A stretch of DNA of 38,671 nucleotides from a virus. Where the stretch lies: positions 1-38,671 of the IMG/VR virus record IMGVR_UViG_3300042383_000902; one strand, written 5' to 3'. Within the stretch, counting starts at the first letter, position 1. Every line of letters starts with the position of its first letter. Positions 33,705 through 38,671 of this stretch are shown here, in pieces. Made by a program: the position numbers and the translations under genes. The notes beneath the pieces are model-generated. The model was not told the origin of the DNA and made no database searches. It saw nothing but the letters and a program-made list of their open reading frames with translations.

Positions 33705-34123
33705 TCGTTATTGTAATCAAATTCGCCATTGGCTTTGGCTTGCTCACTCTCACACGCCAAAGCTTGATCTATTAGAAACGTGACAAAACCTTGATTGGTT
33801 TCTATGCCTGATAATACTCGCTTTATTCGACTTACTGAATGACAAGCCGTTAATTCAACTACACCATAAAAGACCTTGTTAATGTCTGCCACCAGTAAAT
33901 CATAACTGGTTTGGTAGACTTCCATTAAATCGTTTAATTCCAATTCTGCGGTTTCTGCATAAGCAAGTGTATCAAACTCAGCAATGATATTACCACATGA
34001 AATATCATCAGTTGAACTATTTTTTAATCGCGTTAATATAGCCGCTTTGAACTCATCATCATCACCAAATACCCGCTCAACATCCGCTGGAATCGATACC
34101 GTTACTTTATAATCTATGCTCAT
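33701..34123 (-). CDS. Hypothetical protein, 140 aa
   Basis: MSIDYKVTVSIPADVERVFG starts a mostly helical acidic protein with AYAETAELELNDLMEV and an end DYNND. GGAGCAATAAAG precedes the ATG. It has no clear promoter of its own and probably shares the message of the two genes upstream. Stop lies in the next TTGACA. Confidence 0.83.
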   Translation of the reverse strand: MSIDYKVTVSIPADVERVFGDDDEFKAAILTRLKNSSTDDISCGNIIAEFDTLAYAETAELELNDLMEVYQTSYDLLVADINKVFYGVVELTACHSVSRIKRVLSGIETNQGFVTFLIDQALACESEQAKANGEFDYNND

Positions 34124-34145
34124 CTTTATTGCTCCATAAAAAAGG

Positions 34146-34298
34146 TTATTGTACTACATTAAAAACTTCTCGTCTATCTAATTCACGACAAATCAACTCA
34201 TGAATCCTTTGATCCTTCGCATTGTCCGAATGATAATAGAAGTCTATTCTACGATATAACTCATCAGTTGTCAACTGGCTGATCTGTTTCTCGTTCAT
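34146..34298 (-). CDS. Small charged protein, 50 aa
   Basis: Start placed at MNEKQISQLTTDELYRRIDF, which follows the upstream gene by 4 nt with GGGG within its last codons. A helical protein with a high share of charged residues, ending DRREVFNVVQ. Confidence 0.75.
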   Translation of the reverse strand: MNEKQISQLTTDELYRRIDFYYHSDNAKDQRIHELICRELDRREVFNVVQ

Positions 34299-34302
34299 AT
34301 AT

Positions 34303-34557
34303 TTAACCCCAATTTTCAAATTGCAGTAACATATCGCGTAATTGATTACCTTCAATTAGCTCATGATTGTATAATAACACAGCCGCTTTCACTATGTCAA
34401 CAAATTGTAAATCATAATCGGCTACCCAATCACCTTCACCATCATATACCGCGATGCCTTTTACATAAACACCACTATCAATCAATTCCTGTTTGGTATC
34501 TGCTGAACTGATATTGTCAGAAGTACCACCAATATACCTTACTGTAAATTCACTCAT
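34303..34557 (-). CDS. Hypothetical protein, 84 aa
   Basis: MSEFTVRYIGGTSDNISSAD starts a beta-rich N-terminal half (VYVKGIAVYDGEGDWVADY) followed by helices (IVKAAVLLYNHELIEGNQL). No family recognised. CGGAGCAAGAC precedes the ATG. Confidence 0.83.
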   Translation of the reverse strand: MSEFTVRYIGGTSDNISSADTKQELIDSGVYVKGIAVYDGEGDWVADYDLQFVDIVKAAVLLYNHELIEGNQLRDMLLQFENWG

Positions 34558-34583
34558 GTCTTGCTCCGTGTTAAGATGGGGCT

Positions 34584-34612
34584 ATTCTCTCATAACCCCA
34601 GATTGATGTCAA
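34584..34612 (-). promoter_or_regulatory. Stem-loop promoter with degraded -10
   Basis: TTGACA (34612-34607), 17-bp spacer, GAGAAT (34589-34584). Arms GGGGTTATG and ATAGCCCC are kept although the -10 is weakened. Confidence 0.75.
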
Positions 34613-34615
34613 CTA

Positions 34616-34867
34616 TTAAATTGCTTCGGTGATATACAAAAATTCAATTTTATTCAAGGTCATGATCTCTTGAATTTGGTCACGAATCCAAGCATGATAA
34701 TCAGTTGTTCGCTTGACAACTGAAATAGCAGTTTTACGTCCCTCTGGATACAATCCAGCAACAAATAACGCATTTTCGATCTCACCATAAGGTTTACCAG
34801 TATGCGACTGTAACGCACTTATAAGGTCTTCAACTTCACATGATACTTGCGTTTTTAATGTGGTCAT
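34616..34867 (-). CDS. Hypothetical protein, 83 aa
   Basis: MTTLKTQVSCEVEDLISALQ starts a helical protein; ALFVAGLYPEGRKTAIS is in the centre. Coupled to the 58-aa gene by an ATGA overlap; GGAGAAGCAGA is its binding site. No family recognised. Confidence 0.82.
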   Translation of the reverse strand: MTTLKTQVSCEVEDLISALQSHTGKPYGEIENALFVAGLYPEGRKTAISVVKRTTDYHAWIRDQIQEIMTLNKIEFLYITEAI

Positions 34868-35040
34868 TCTGCTTCTCCAATATCTGATAAGGTCTTAACA
34901 CCCCATGAATACCAATCATACCACGATGGATAATCTTGCACTTCAATAAATGCCTCAGCAGTAGCAACACTATCAAAAATGCCTACTAAACGATCACCTT
35001 CACCATCACCACGATTTAACATCACTGTGTATACGTTCAT
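34864..35040 (-). CDS. Small acidic protein, 58 aa
   Basis: Reads MNVYTVMLNRGDGEGDRLVG with a Trp/Tyr-rich segment (YPSWYDWYSWGVK). CGGAGCAATAAGC precedes the ATG. Beta-alpha-beta pattern with FDSVATAEAFIE suggests the same micro-fold as several other proteins here. Confidence 0.8.
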   Translation of the reverse strand: MNVYTVMLNRGDGEGDRLVGIFDSVATAEAFIEVQDYPSWYDWYSWGVKTLSDIGEAE

Positions 35041-35072
35041 GCTTATTGCTCCGTTACGTTGAAAGAGCTGAT

Positions 35073-35100
35073 ATTATAATCGATCTAAATCCAATGTCAA
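35073..35100 (-). promoter_or_regulatory. Promoter for the 58-/83-aa gene pair
   Basis: TTGACA (35100-35095), 16-bp spacer, TATAAT (35078-35073). Only one arm (GAGCTGAT) of the usual dyad remains. Confidence 0.85.
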
Positions 35101-35124
35101 CATTTTTATTTTACATCAACCCAG

Positions 35125-35152
35125 TTGACACTATTTCAAATACTGCTATAAT
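35125..35152 (+). promoter_or_regulatory. Plus-strand promoter in the minus-strand block
   Basis: TTGACA (35125-35130), 16-bp spacer, TATAAT (35147-35152). It opposes the surrounding genes and is convergent with the promoter at 35343-35371. Confidence 0.8.
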
Positions 35153-35342
35153 ATACCCACGTTCAGGACGAACAGTGGTCATACACGTGATGGTGATGGT
35201 AGTCCTTCAAAGGCCAGACCAACTTGCTTCGCCAAAATGTAACACCACAAACGCGCAAAGCGACCTACCTTGGAATGATAAGGACACGCATTCATCATGC
35301 CGTCATTGCCATCCTAGCAATGAATCCCTAAATAGAGCGGTC

Positions 35343-35371
35343 ATTATAACCGCTCTCAGGTAACTTGTCAA
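35343..35371 (-). promoter_or_regulatory. Stem-loop promoter without an obvious gene
   Basis: TTGACA (35371-35366), 17-bp spacer, TATAAT (35348-35343), GAGCGGT/ACCGCTC arms. No GGAGCA ribosome binding site follows within 60 nt. Confidence 0.87.
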
Positions 35372-35569
35372 CTATTCGTAGTCTTCCAGATCACCAGTAT
35401 CAATCACGCCCATTTCAAGAGCCTTATCAATTAACCAGTTGTCTTCTTTCTCATCCAAGGTTTCAACCTGACCTTGGTAAAAGTAATCAGATAATGCCGC
35501 AGTATCAGCATTTTCAGTAGCAGACTCAGCCATTTTTGCGATCAGATCATCACGTTTTGAACTATCCAT
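35372..35569 (-). CDS. Small acidic protein, 65 aa
   Basis: The first ATG lies inside ATGGAGCA, so the start used is MDSSKRDDLIAKMAESATEN. Asp/Glu-rich and helical, ending TGDLEDYE. The stop abuts TTGACA (TAGTTGACA). No family recognised. Confidence 0.82.
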   Translation of the reverse strand: MDSSKRDDLIAKMAESATENADTAALSDYFYQGQVETLDEKEDNWLIDKALEMGVIDTGDLEDYE

Positions 35570-35600
35570 TTTATGCTCCAATTTGATTGAATGAGCCGCT

Positions 35601-35629
35601 ATTATAACGGCTCAATTTTACAATGTCAA
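35601..35629 (-). promoter_or_regulatory. Stem-loop promoter for the 65-aa gene
   Basis: TTGACA (35629-35624), 17-bp spacer, TATAAT (35606-35601), GAGCCG/CGGCTC arms. Confidence 0.9.
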
Positions 35630-36313
35630 CTACTTAATAACAAACCCAGTGGTATCTTTTTTCGCCTTGCCTTTGGCTTTCAAACCAATAATGACATTAG
35701 CAGGGTCATTGATGCGAATATCAGTATCATCACCTGATATGACTGGTAATCCCATGTAATGAGTAGGCAATTTGTCAAACACTACCGCTACATTTAAACC
35801 ATTAGCAATCGCCAATTCTACATCGCTATCATTCGATTCTTTCCGCGAAAATGTCAAATGATAGTTATCCGGTACGGTGCGACCTACAATCGCAGTGTAA
35901 TCGTAAAATTTTACATCTGGGAACAATTCCATTAAGTTACGATATTCAATACCAGCATCAACCACACGGATTTTTTCAAAGGCAATATCGCTAGTGCCGT
36001 TTAATCGAATCAATGGTATCATACCATCATTGGCAGATTTTATAATCGCCTTGCGAATATCCTTAACAATTTGTGCCATAAATTCAGAACGTGCCTCGAA
36101 AAACATTTTAGTTTTTCTAATTCTGGCATTCTGTACATTATCAAACTTGCCACGACCAGCAGTGTTCAAACAAGCCAACGCACACCCAGCCGATGCTTTA
36201 GGACATACTTGATAACCAGATACATCAAATGGTGCAAGATGTAAAATATGGGTTTTATAACCAAACTTTTCACCTTTTAAAGTTTTGGTATTAGCAGTAG
36301 ATAACAGTTTCAT
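35630..36313 (-). CDS. Gene product 88-like phage protein
   Basis: A 227-residue protein. TANTKTLKGEKFGYKTHILH at the start and the cysteine motif CPKASAGCALACLNTAGRG (about 37-55) are hallmarks of the phage gp88 family; LIRLNGTSDIAFE and a C-terminal domain follow. Four cysteines could bind metal or an iron-sulfur cluster. Activity unknown. ACGGAGCAAAAA precedes the ATG. Confidence 0.92.
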   Translation of the reverse strand: MKLLSTANTKTLKGEKFGYKTHILHLAPFDVSGYQVCPKASAGCALACLNTAGRGKFDNVQNARIRKTKMFFEARSEFMAQIVKDIRKAIIKSANDGMIPLIRLNGTSDIAFEKIRVVDAGIEYRNLMELFPDVKFYDYTAIVGRTVPDNYHLTFSRKESNDSDVELAIANGLNVAVVFDKLPTHYMGLPVISGDDTDIRINDPANVIIGLKAKGKAKKDTTGFVIK

Positions 36314-36340
36314 TTTTTGCTCCGTGTTGAAAGTCTGTAT

Positions 36341-36368
36341 AGTATAGCAGTTTTTTAAATTGTGTCAA
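36341..36368 (-). promoter_or_regulatory. Promoter for the gp88-like gene
   Basis: TTGACA (36368-36363), 16-bp spacer, TATACT (36346-36341). The usual GC-rich dyad is absent. Confidence 0.87.
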
Positions 36369-36655
36369 ACTATTTTTTTCAATTGTTTTAACTTATCCAA
36401 TAAATTAAACTTATGACCATCTGCACCAATGACCAGATTGTTATCACTGTATAACATCAATTGTTCTATCGCGGCCTTCAAGTCTTTTTTGTAATCAATT
36501 ACATCTTCAACCAATGTAAAATTACAATCAATGACTTCTTCGCCGTCTTCTAACGAATCAACTATCGTCATCCCTACCCATTTTTCAGGACGACTGCCTT
36601 CGGCAATACGCAAGGTCATTTCAACCTTCCAATCAACTAAACTTTGATCACTCAT
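36365..36655 (-). CDS. Hypothetical protein, 96 aa
   Basis: MSDQSLVDWKVEMTLRIAEG starts a beta-rich N-terminal half and an acidic middle; the C-terminus is basic (LDKLKQLKKIV). The WKVEMTLRI and EKWV patterns resemble short phage proteins with a single-strand-binding-like beta meander, which is not certain. GGAGCAGAAAA precedes the ATG. Confidence 0.82.
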   Translation of the reverse strand: MSDQSLVDWKVEMTLRIAEGSRPEKWVGMTIVDSLEDGEEVIDCNFTLVEDVIDYKKDLKAAIEQLMLYSDNNLVIGADGHKFNLLDKLKQLKKIV

Positions 36656-36688
36656 TTTTCTGCTCCAACTTCGTTTAAGATGTGGGTA

Positions 36689-36716
36689 ATTATACAGGGG
36701 TTTTCAACTTTGTCAA
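36689..36716 (-). promoter_or_regulatory. Promoter for the 96-aa gene
   Basis: TTGACA (36716-36711), 16-bp spacer, TATAAT (36694-36689). It lies at the very end of the upstream CDS. Confidence 0.87.
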
Positions 36717-37010
36717 TAACTCTTTAAAAGTTTTTTTCTCGCAACCACCTAATCCAGCCATCTCCTGTCTAATCTGCCAGTCATGTGATACTCGCCATAT
36801 ATCAATTGCTTGCTCAACTCGGTCAGGTTCTTCTTCCCATAACACCTCTTTAGCTCGTTTGATTACACGATCCCCAAATGATTTGACTCCTTGCAGTTCT
36901 TTCATTGTAGGCTTTAATGTCATCTGAATTGTAGTAATCTGACTGACAAGTACGGCAGCCTCAATGCCAAACTCATCCGCTACTGCACACCAAACTTTCA
37001 TAAATTTCAT
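36690..37010 (-). CDS. Hypothetical protein, 106 aa
   Basis: Start placed at MKFMKVWCAVADEFG after GGAGATTGCT; the open frame further upstream runs through the promoter. Helical, with KRAKEVLWEEEPDRVEQAI. The last codons run through the next promoter up to its -10, as in the 76-aa gene at 29009. No family recognised. Confidence 0.8.
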   Translation of the reverse strand: MKFMKVWCAVADEFGIEAAVLVSQITTIQMTLKPTMKELQGVKSFGDRVIKRAKEVLWEEEPDRVEQAIDIWRVSHDWQIRQEMAGLGGCEKKTFKELLTKLKTPV

Positions 37011-37039
37011 AGCAATCTCCAAGTCATAAGGTAGGGCAT

Positions 37040-37069
37040 ATGATACAGCTAGCAATCACTACCTGTCAA
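37040..37069 (-). promoter_or_regulatory. Promoter with GCTAGCTG spacer
   Basis: TTGACA (37069-37064), 18-bp spacer ending GCTAGCTG, TATCAT (37045-37040). Confidence 0.83.
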
Positions 37070-37311
37070 CTAAAAGTTTCCACAATCGAATTATACAACT
37101 CTTCAATGTAAGTATACAACACCTCAACTGGTTCACTTTCAAACGGTTCCCATACTACAATGTAATCAACATCACTACTATCAAAAGTTTCTTCCGCTGT
37201 CAATCTCGCCCATGCTTCCTCAGCTGTGCCTTCCCATGATGACAAAAATGTCCCCATAGCAATCGGTAATGCTTTACTTTTAACTTCATCGTTTGTCAAT
37301 ATTACGCTCAT
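37066..37311 (-). CDS. Very acidic small protein, 81 aa
   Basis: MSVILTNDEVKSKALPIAMG starts the protein; it continues with SSWEGTAEEAWARLTAEETF and an acidic WEPFESEPVEV. Strong negative charge, so DNA mimicry or binding to a basic host protein is possible. CGGAGAGCAGCG precedes the ATG. Confidence 0.82.
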   Translation of the reverse strand: MSVILTNDEVKSKALPIAMGTFLSSWEGTAEEAWARLTAEETFDSSDVDYIVVWEPFESEPVEVLYTYIEELYNSIVETFS

Positions 37312-37342
37312 CGCTGCTCTCCGGTTTCGTTAAGATGGGCAT

Positions 37343-37372
37343 ATGATACCAATAACGATCTCATCATGTCAA
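37343..37372 (-). promoter_or_regulatory. Promoter for the 81-aa gene
   Basis: TTGACA (37372-37367), 18-bp spacer, TATCAT (37348-37343). Confidence 0.82.
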
Positions 37373-37415
37373 CTATTTTCTGCATCCACCAGTATACCTA
37401 TATATACAGCTAGCA

Positions 37416-37658
37416 TTAATCAAGATCCAGCTGGATGATATAACCATTCCAAGTTCCTAATATTCCTCGAATCTCAATACCATCCTTTTTATACATCAAT
37501 TGACGCTTAACTTCAAACTCCAATAACGCAGCCCTGGCAGCAATATTAAACTCACTACTAGTACCAACTCCATCACGAATAGCAGCTGCAGTGGTCCTAA
37601 ACGATATCTCGTTAACTCTCACCAGGATCCCAGCAGATTTCTTTATACGTAACTTCAT
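37416..37658 (-). CDS. Hypothetical protein, 80 aa
   Basis: Start placed at MKLRIKKSAGILVRV after TGGAGCAATGTT. Basic N-terminus, helical middle (FNIAARAALLEFEVKRQLM) and beta end (GYIIQLDLD). Stop overlaps an ACAGCTAGCATT motif. No family recognised. Confidence 0.82.
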   Translation of the reverse strand: MKLRIKKSAGILVRVNEISFRTTAAAIRDGVGTSSEFNIAARAALLEFEVKRQLMYKKDGIEIRGILGTWNGYIIQLDLD

Positions 37659-37687
37659 AACATTGCTCCAGTTCAAATAGTCCGCAT

Positions 37688-37716
37688 AGTATACCAGGCC
37701 CAAATACACATGTCAA
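37688..37716 (-). promoter_or_regulatory. Promoter for the 80-aa gene
   Basis: TTGACA (37716-37711), 17-bp spacer, TATACT (37693-37688), directly preceded by a GCTAGCTGTGAATAT motif. Confidence 0.87.
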
Positions 37717-37823
37717 TACATATTCACAGCTAGCATTCCTAGTACTACCGGTACCATGGACCAGGGGCACTCTAGATAGTAGTAGCGATTCAATACGATC
37801 TAGTTATTATCGACTCGATACTA

Positions 37824-37852
37824 TTGACATCTGATGACATCCATGATATGAT
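37824..37852 (+). promoter_or_regulatory. Plus-strand promoter without an obvious gene
   Basis: TTGACA (37824-37829), 17-bp spacer, TATGAT (37847-37852), with a second TATAAT overlapping from 37852. A GCATCC-AGTAAA-GGATGC hairpin follows about 40 nt downstream, so the product may be a short RNA. Confidence 0.65.
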
Positions 37853-37974
37853 ATAATATATTATTAGTACTTTCCTTCAGACGTGCGAATGCATCCAGTA
37901 AAGGATGCTATTTAAATTACATCACACGATGTATGACATGATACATGACCATGTTGCCAATATACACAGCTAGC

Positions 37975-38004
37975 ATTATACCACACACTAGTAGAATATG
38001 TCAA
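37975..38004 (-). promoter_or_regulatory. Orphan promoter flanked by two GCTAGC motifs
   Basis: TTGACA (38004-37999), 18-bp spacer, TATAAT (37980-37975) immediately followed by GCTAGCTGTGTATATT. Another copy of the motif lies just upstream of the TTGACA. Confidence 0.75.
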
Positions 38005-38072
38005 TATACACAGCTAGCATTCCCCTTAGATGATTATGTACCTGGACTTACGTGTCTGCCAGAATCATTTTA

Positions 38073-38267
38073 TCAGTCTATGCTATCTTGTACTTCAACT
38101 CTCCACTCTAGGGAGGGAAATGGCTTAACTATATAATCAGTTGCCTCATCTTCAGTATCAAATACCTGGAAATCAGTCTTGACATTGTTAAATTTCCACA
38201 CTCTGATATTATCAGCGGCCCGATGTACTCTAACACCATGTGTTGTAAATACCATCTCAAATTCCAT
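38073..38267 (-). CDS. Hypothetical protein, 64 aa
   Basis: Starts MEFEMVFTTHGVRVHRAADN after TGGAGGAATATT. Ends in a helix-poor VKPFPSLEWRVEVQDSID. Predicted beta-alpha-beta with DTEDEATDYI, similar in outline to other small early proteins here. No family recognised. Confidence 0.8.
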   Translation of the reverse strand: MEFEMVFTTHGVRVHRAADNIRVWKFNNVKTDFQVFDTEDEATDYIVKPFPSLEWRVEVQDSID

Positions 38268-38299
38268 CAATATTCCTCCAGGTTATATGTATTTATACA

Positions 38300-38327
38300 A
38301 GTATAACACATTATGCCCTATTGTCAA
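38300..38327 (-). promoter_or_regulatory. Promoter for the 64-aa gene
   Basis: TTGACA (38327-38322), 16-bp spacer, TATACT (38305-38300), with an ACAGCTAGCATT motif just upstream. Confidence 0.87.
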
Positions 38328-38349
38328 TATACACAGCTAGCATTTTTAG

Positions 38350-38365
38350 TGTTCCACGTGAAACA
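38350..38365. promoter_or_regulatory. parS: parS-type ParB-binding site
   Basis: TGTTCCACGTGAAACA matches the bacterial chromosomal parS consensus TGTTNCACGTGAAACA at every position. ParB clamps load at parS and spread to form partition complexes. No parB gene is visible in this window, so host ParB or a distant phage ParB would be the reader. Confidence 0.8.
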
Positions 38366-38502
38366 TTAACGCTTTCAGTGGCGTTTATAAGGGTTGACAT
38401 TTTTCTACCACTGTAATACATATAGTATCGATCCACTATGATTTTTGGTGTAGCTGAGAAAGATAGTAATCAACAATGCACCCACAGTACTGAAACAGTT
38501 AC

Positions 38503-38671
38503 TTGACTGTAGATAACTGTAGATGATTGTAGTATTATTATAGGACTTGACTGTAGATAACTGTAGATGATTGTAGTATTATTATAGGACTTGACTGTAG
38601 ATAACTGTAGATGATTGTAGTATTATTATAGGACTTGACTGTAGATAACTGTAGATGATTGTAGTATTATT
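38503..38671. repeat. 44-bp tandem repeat, 3.8 copies, truncated by the window end
   Basis: Units start at 38503, 38547, 38591 and 38635, and the last is cut after 37 bp. Each contains CTGTAGATAA, CTGTAGATGA and TTGTAG, i.e. internal 10-bp sub-repeats, then TATTATTATAGGAC. It could be an iteron-like protein-binding array or an assembly artefact at a contig end. Confidence 0.95.

Larger units (their letters stand above)
35041..35371. other. Region with three promoters and no convincing gene
   Basis: 331 bp, more GC-rich than its surroundings. It holds the promoter of the 58-aa gene, a plus-strand promoter (35125-35152) pointing right, and a minus-strand stem-loop promoter (35343-35371) pointing left at it. 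Candidate frames (39 codons on minus from near 35287, or the plus-strand frame through it) lack the GGAGCA site. Plus-strand RNA begins with a hairpin CCACGTTC-AGGAC-GAACAGTGG. A small RNA or decayed gene is likely. Confidence 0.65.
37659..38072. other. Promoter- and motif-rich non-coding region
   Basis: No convincing gene in 414 bp. It holds the promoter of the 80-aa gene, three ACAGCTAGCATT motifs, a plus-strand promoter (37824-37852) followed by a GCATCC/GGATGC hairpin, and an orphan minus-strand promoter (37975-38004). Confidence 0.75.
19765..38344. repeat. Dispersed ACAGCTAGCATT motif, nine copies
   Basis: Copies of ACAGCTAGCA(T/A)(T) lie at 19765, 22142, 24735, 37045, 37406, 37726, 37966, 38010 and 38333, all in intergenic DNA and in the same orientation. 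On the minus strand it reads AATGCTAGCTGT and often sits directly 5' of the -10 (22142, 37045) or just upstream of a promoter. Coordinates give the overall span, not a continuous repeat. Confidence 0.85.
38268..38671. other. Non-coding end of window with parS site and tandem repeat
   Basis: 404 bp without a gene. It contains the promoter of the 64-aa gene, one ACAGCTAGCATT motif, the parS match, a TTGACA at about 38394 without a clear -10, and the 44-bp tandem repeat that reaches the window edge. Confidence 0.8.

Noticed and set aside
35046-35363. Plus-strand 105-codon frame across the promoter-rich gap
   Set aside because: It runs through two promoters and has no ribosome binding site. A shorter internal frame with Cys/His pairs is possible but unsupported.
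37969-37980. TATAATGCTAGC identical to the end of a synthetic constitutive promoter
   Set aside because: Vector contamination is unlikely: the rest of the promoter differs and the GCTAGC motif recurs naturally nine times.
18187-38344. CRISPR array
   Set aside because: Repeats are promoter cassettes separated by whole genes, with no regular spacer length and no cas genes.

Overview
The window looks like part of the genome of a T4-type myovirus that infects a gammaproteobacterium. The phage assignment rests on a contiguous set of T4-type replication and recombination genes on the plus strand: gp32-like ssDNA-binding protein, UvsX, a UvsY-like protein, UvsW, a gp62-like clamp-loader subunit, gp61-like primase and gp41-like helicase. 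From memory, several unnamed neighbours resemble conserved proteins of marine T4-like phages. The host assignment is indirect. It comes from strong sigma70-type promoters, a phage CsrA close to the enterobacterial protein, Fur-box sequences, and an rrn-like boxB/boxA leader. Base composition is AT-rich overall, with a visibly more GC-rich block at about 18.2-21.8 kb.

Layout. Positions 1-2.1 kb hold putative virion or capsid-cargo genes with proline-alanine and peptidoglycan-binding-like segments. From 2.1 to 15.2 kb is the replication and recombination block. UvsW carries a complete LAGLIDADG intein in its Walker A loop. A 190-residue protein has the sequence landmarks of a C-family (DnaE) polymerase palm. 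From 15.4 to 17.5 kb three consecutive proteins start with short MKI.EL..E leaders that resemble T4 capsid-targeting peptides. One of them is a predicted HExxH metallopeptidase. From 17.5 to 19.3 kb lies a mostly non-coding switch region with Fur boxes, poly-C/poly-G tracts, an rrn-like antitermination leader and a 105-bp hexanucleotide repeat.

From 18.2 to 38.3 kb almost everything is on the minus strand. It holds about 50 mostly tiny genes, an AAA ATPase, CsrA and two tRNA genes with a structured insert between them. Nearly every gene or small operon has its own cassette of TTGACA, an inverted repeat that embraces the -10 element, and a GGAGCA ribosome binding site. The upstream stop codon often lies inside or against the TTGACA. 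These resemble the promoter-early stem-loop (PeSL) cassettes described for RB49-type phages. The window ends with a consensus parS site and a 44-bp tandem repeat that runs off the edge.

How the parts may work together (inference): the leftward block would be the early, host-takeover region fired by host sigma70. A structured minus-strand RNA whose hairpin loops carry AUUGCUCC, the complement of the shared GGAGCAA(U) ribosome binding site, and the phage CsrA, which recognises GGA, could both act on the whole set of early messages. The plus-strand block then supplies recombination-dependent replication, and the leader-tagged proteins would be packaged with the DNA.
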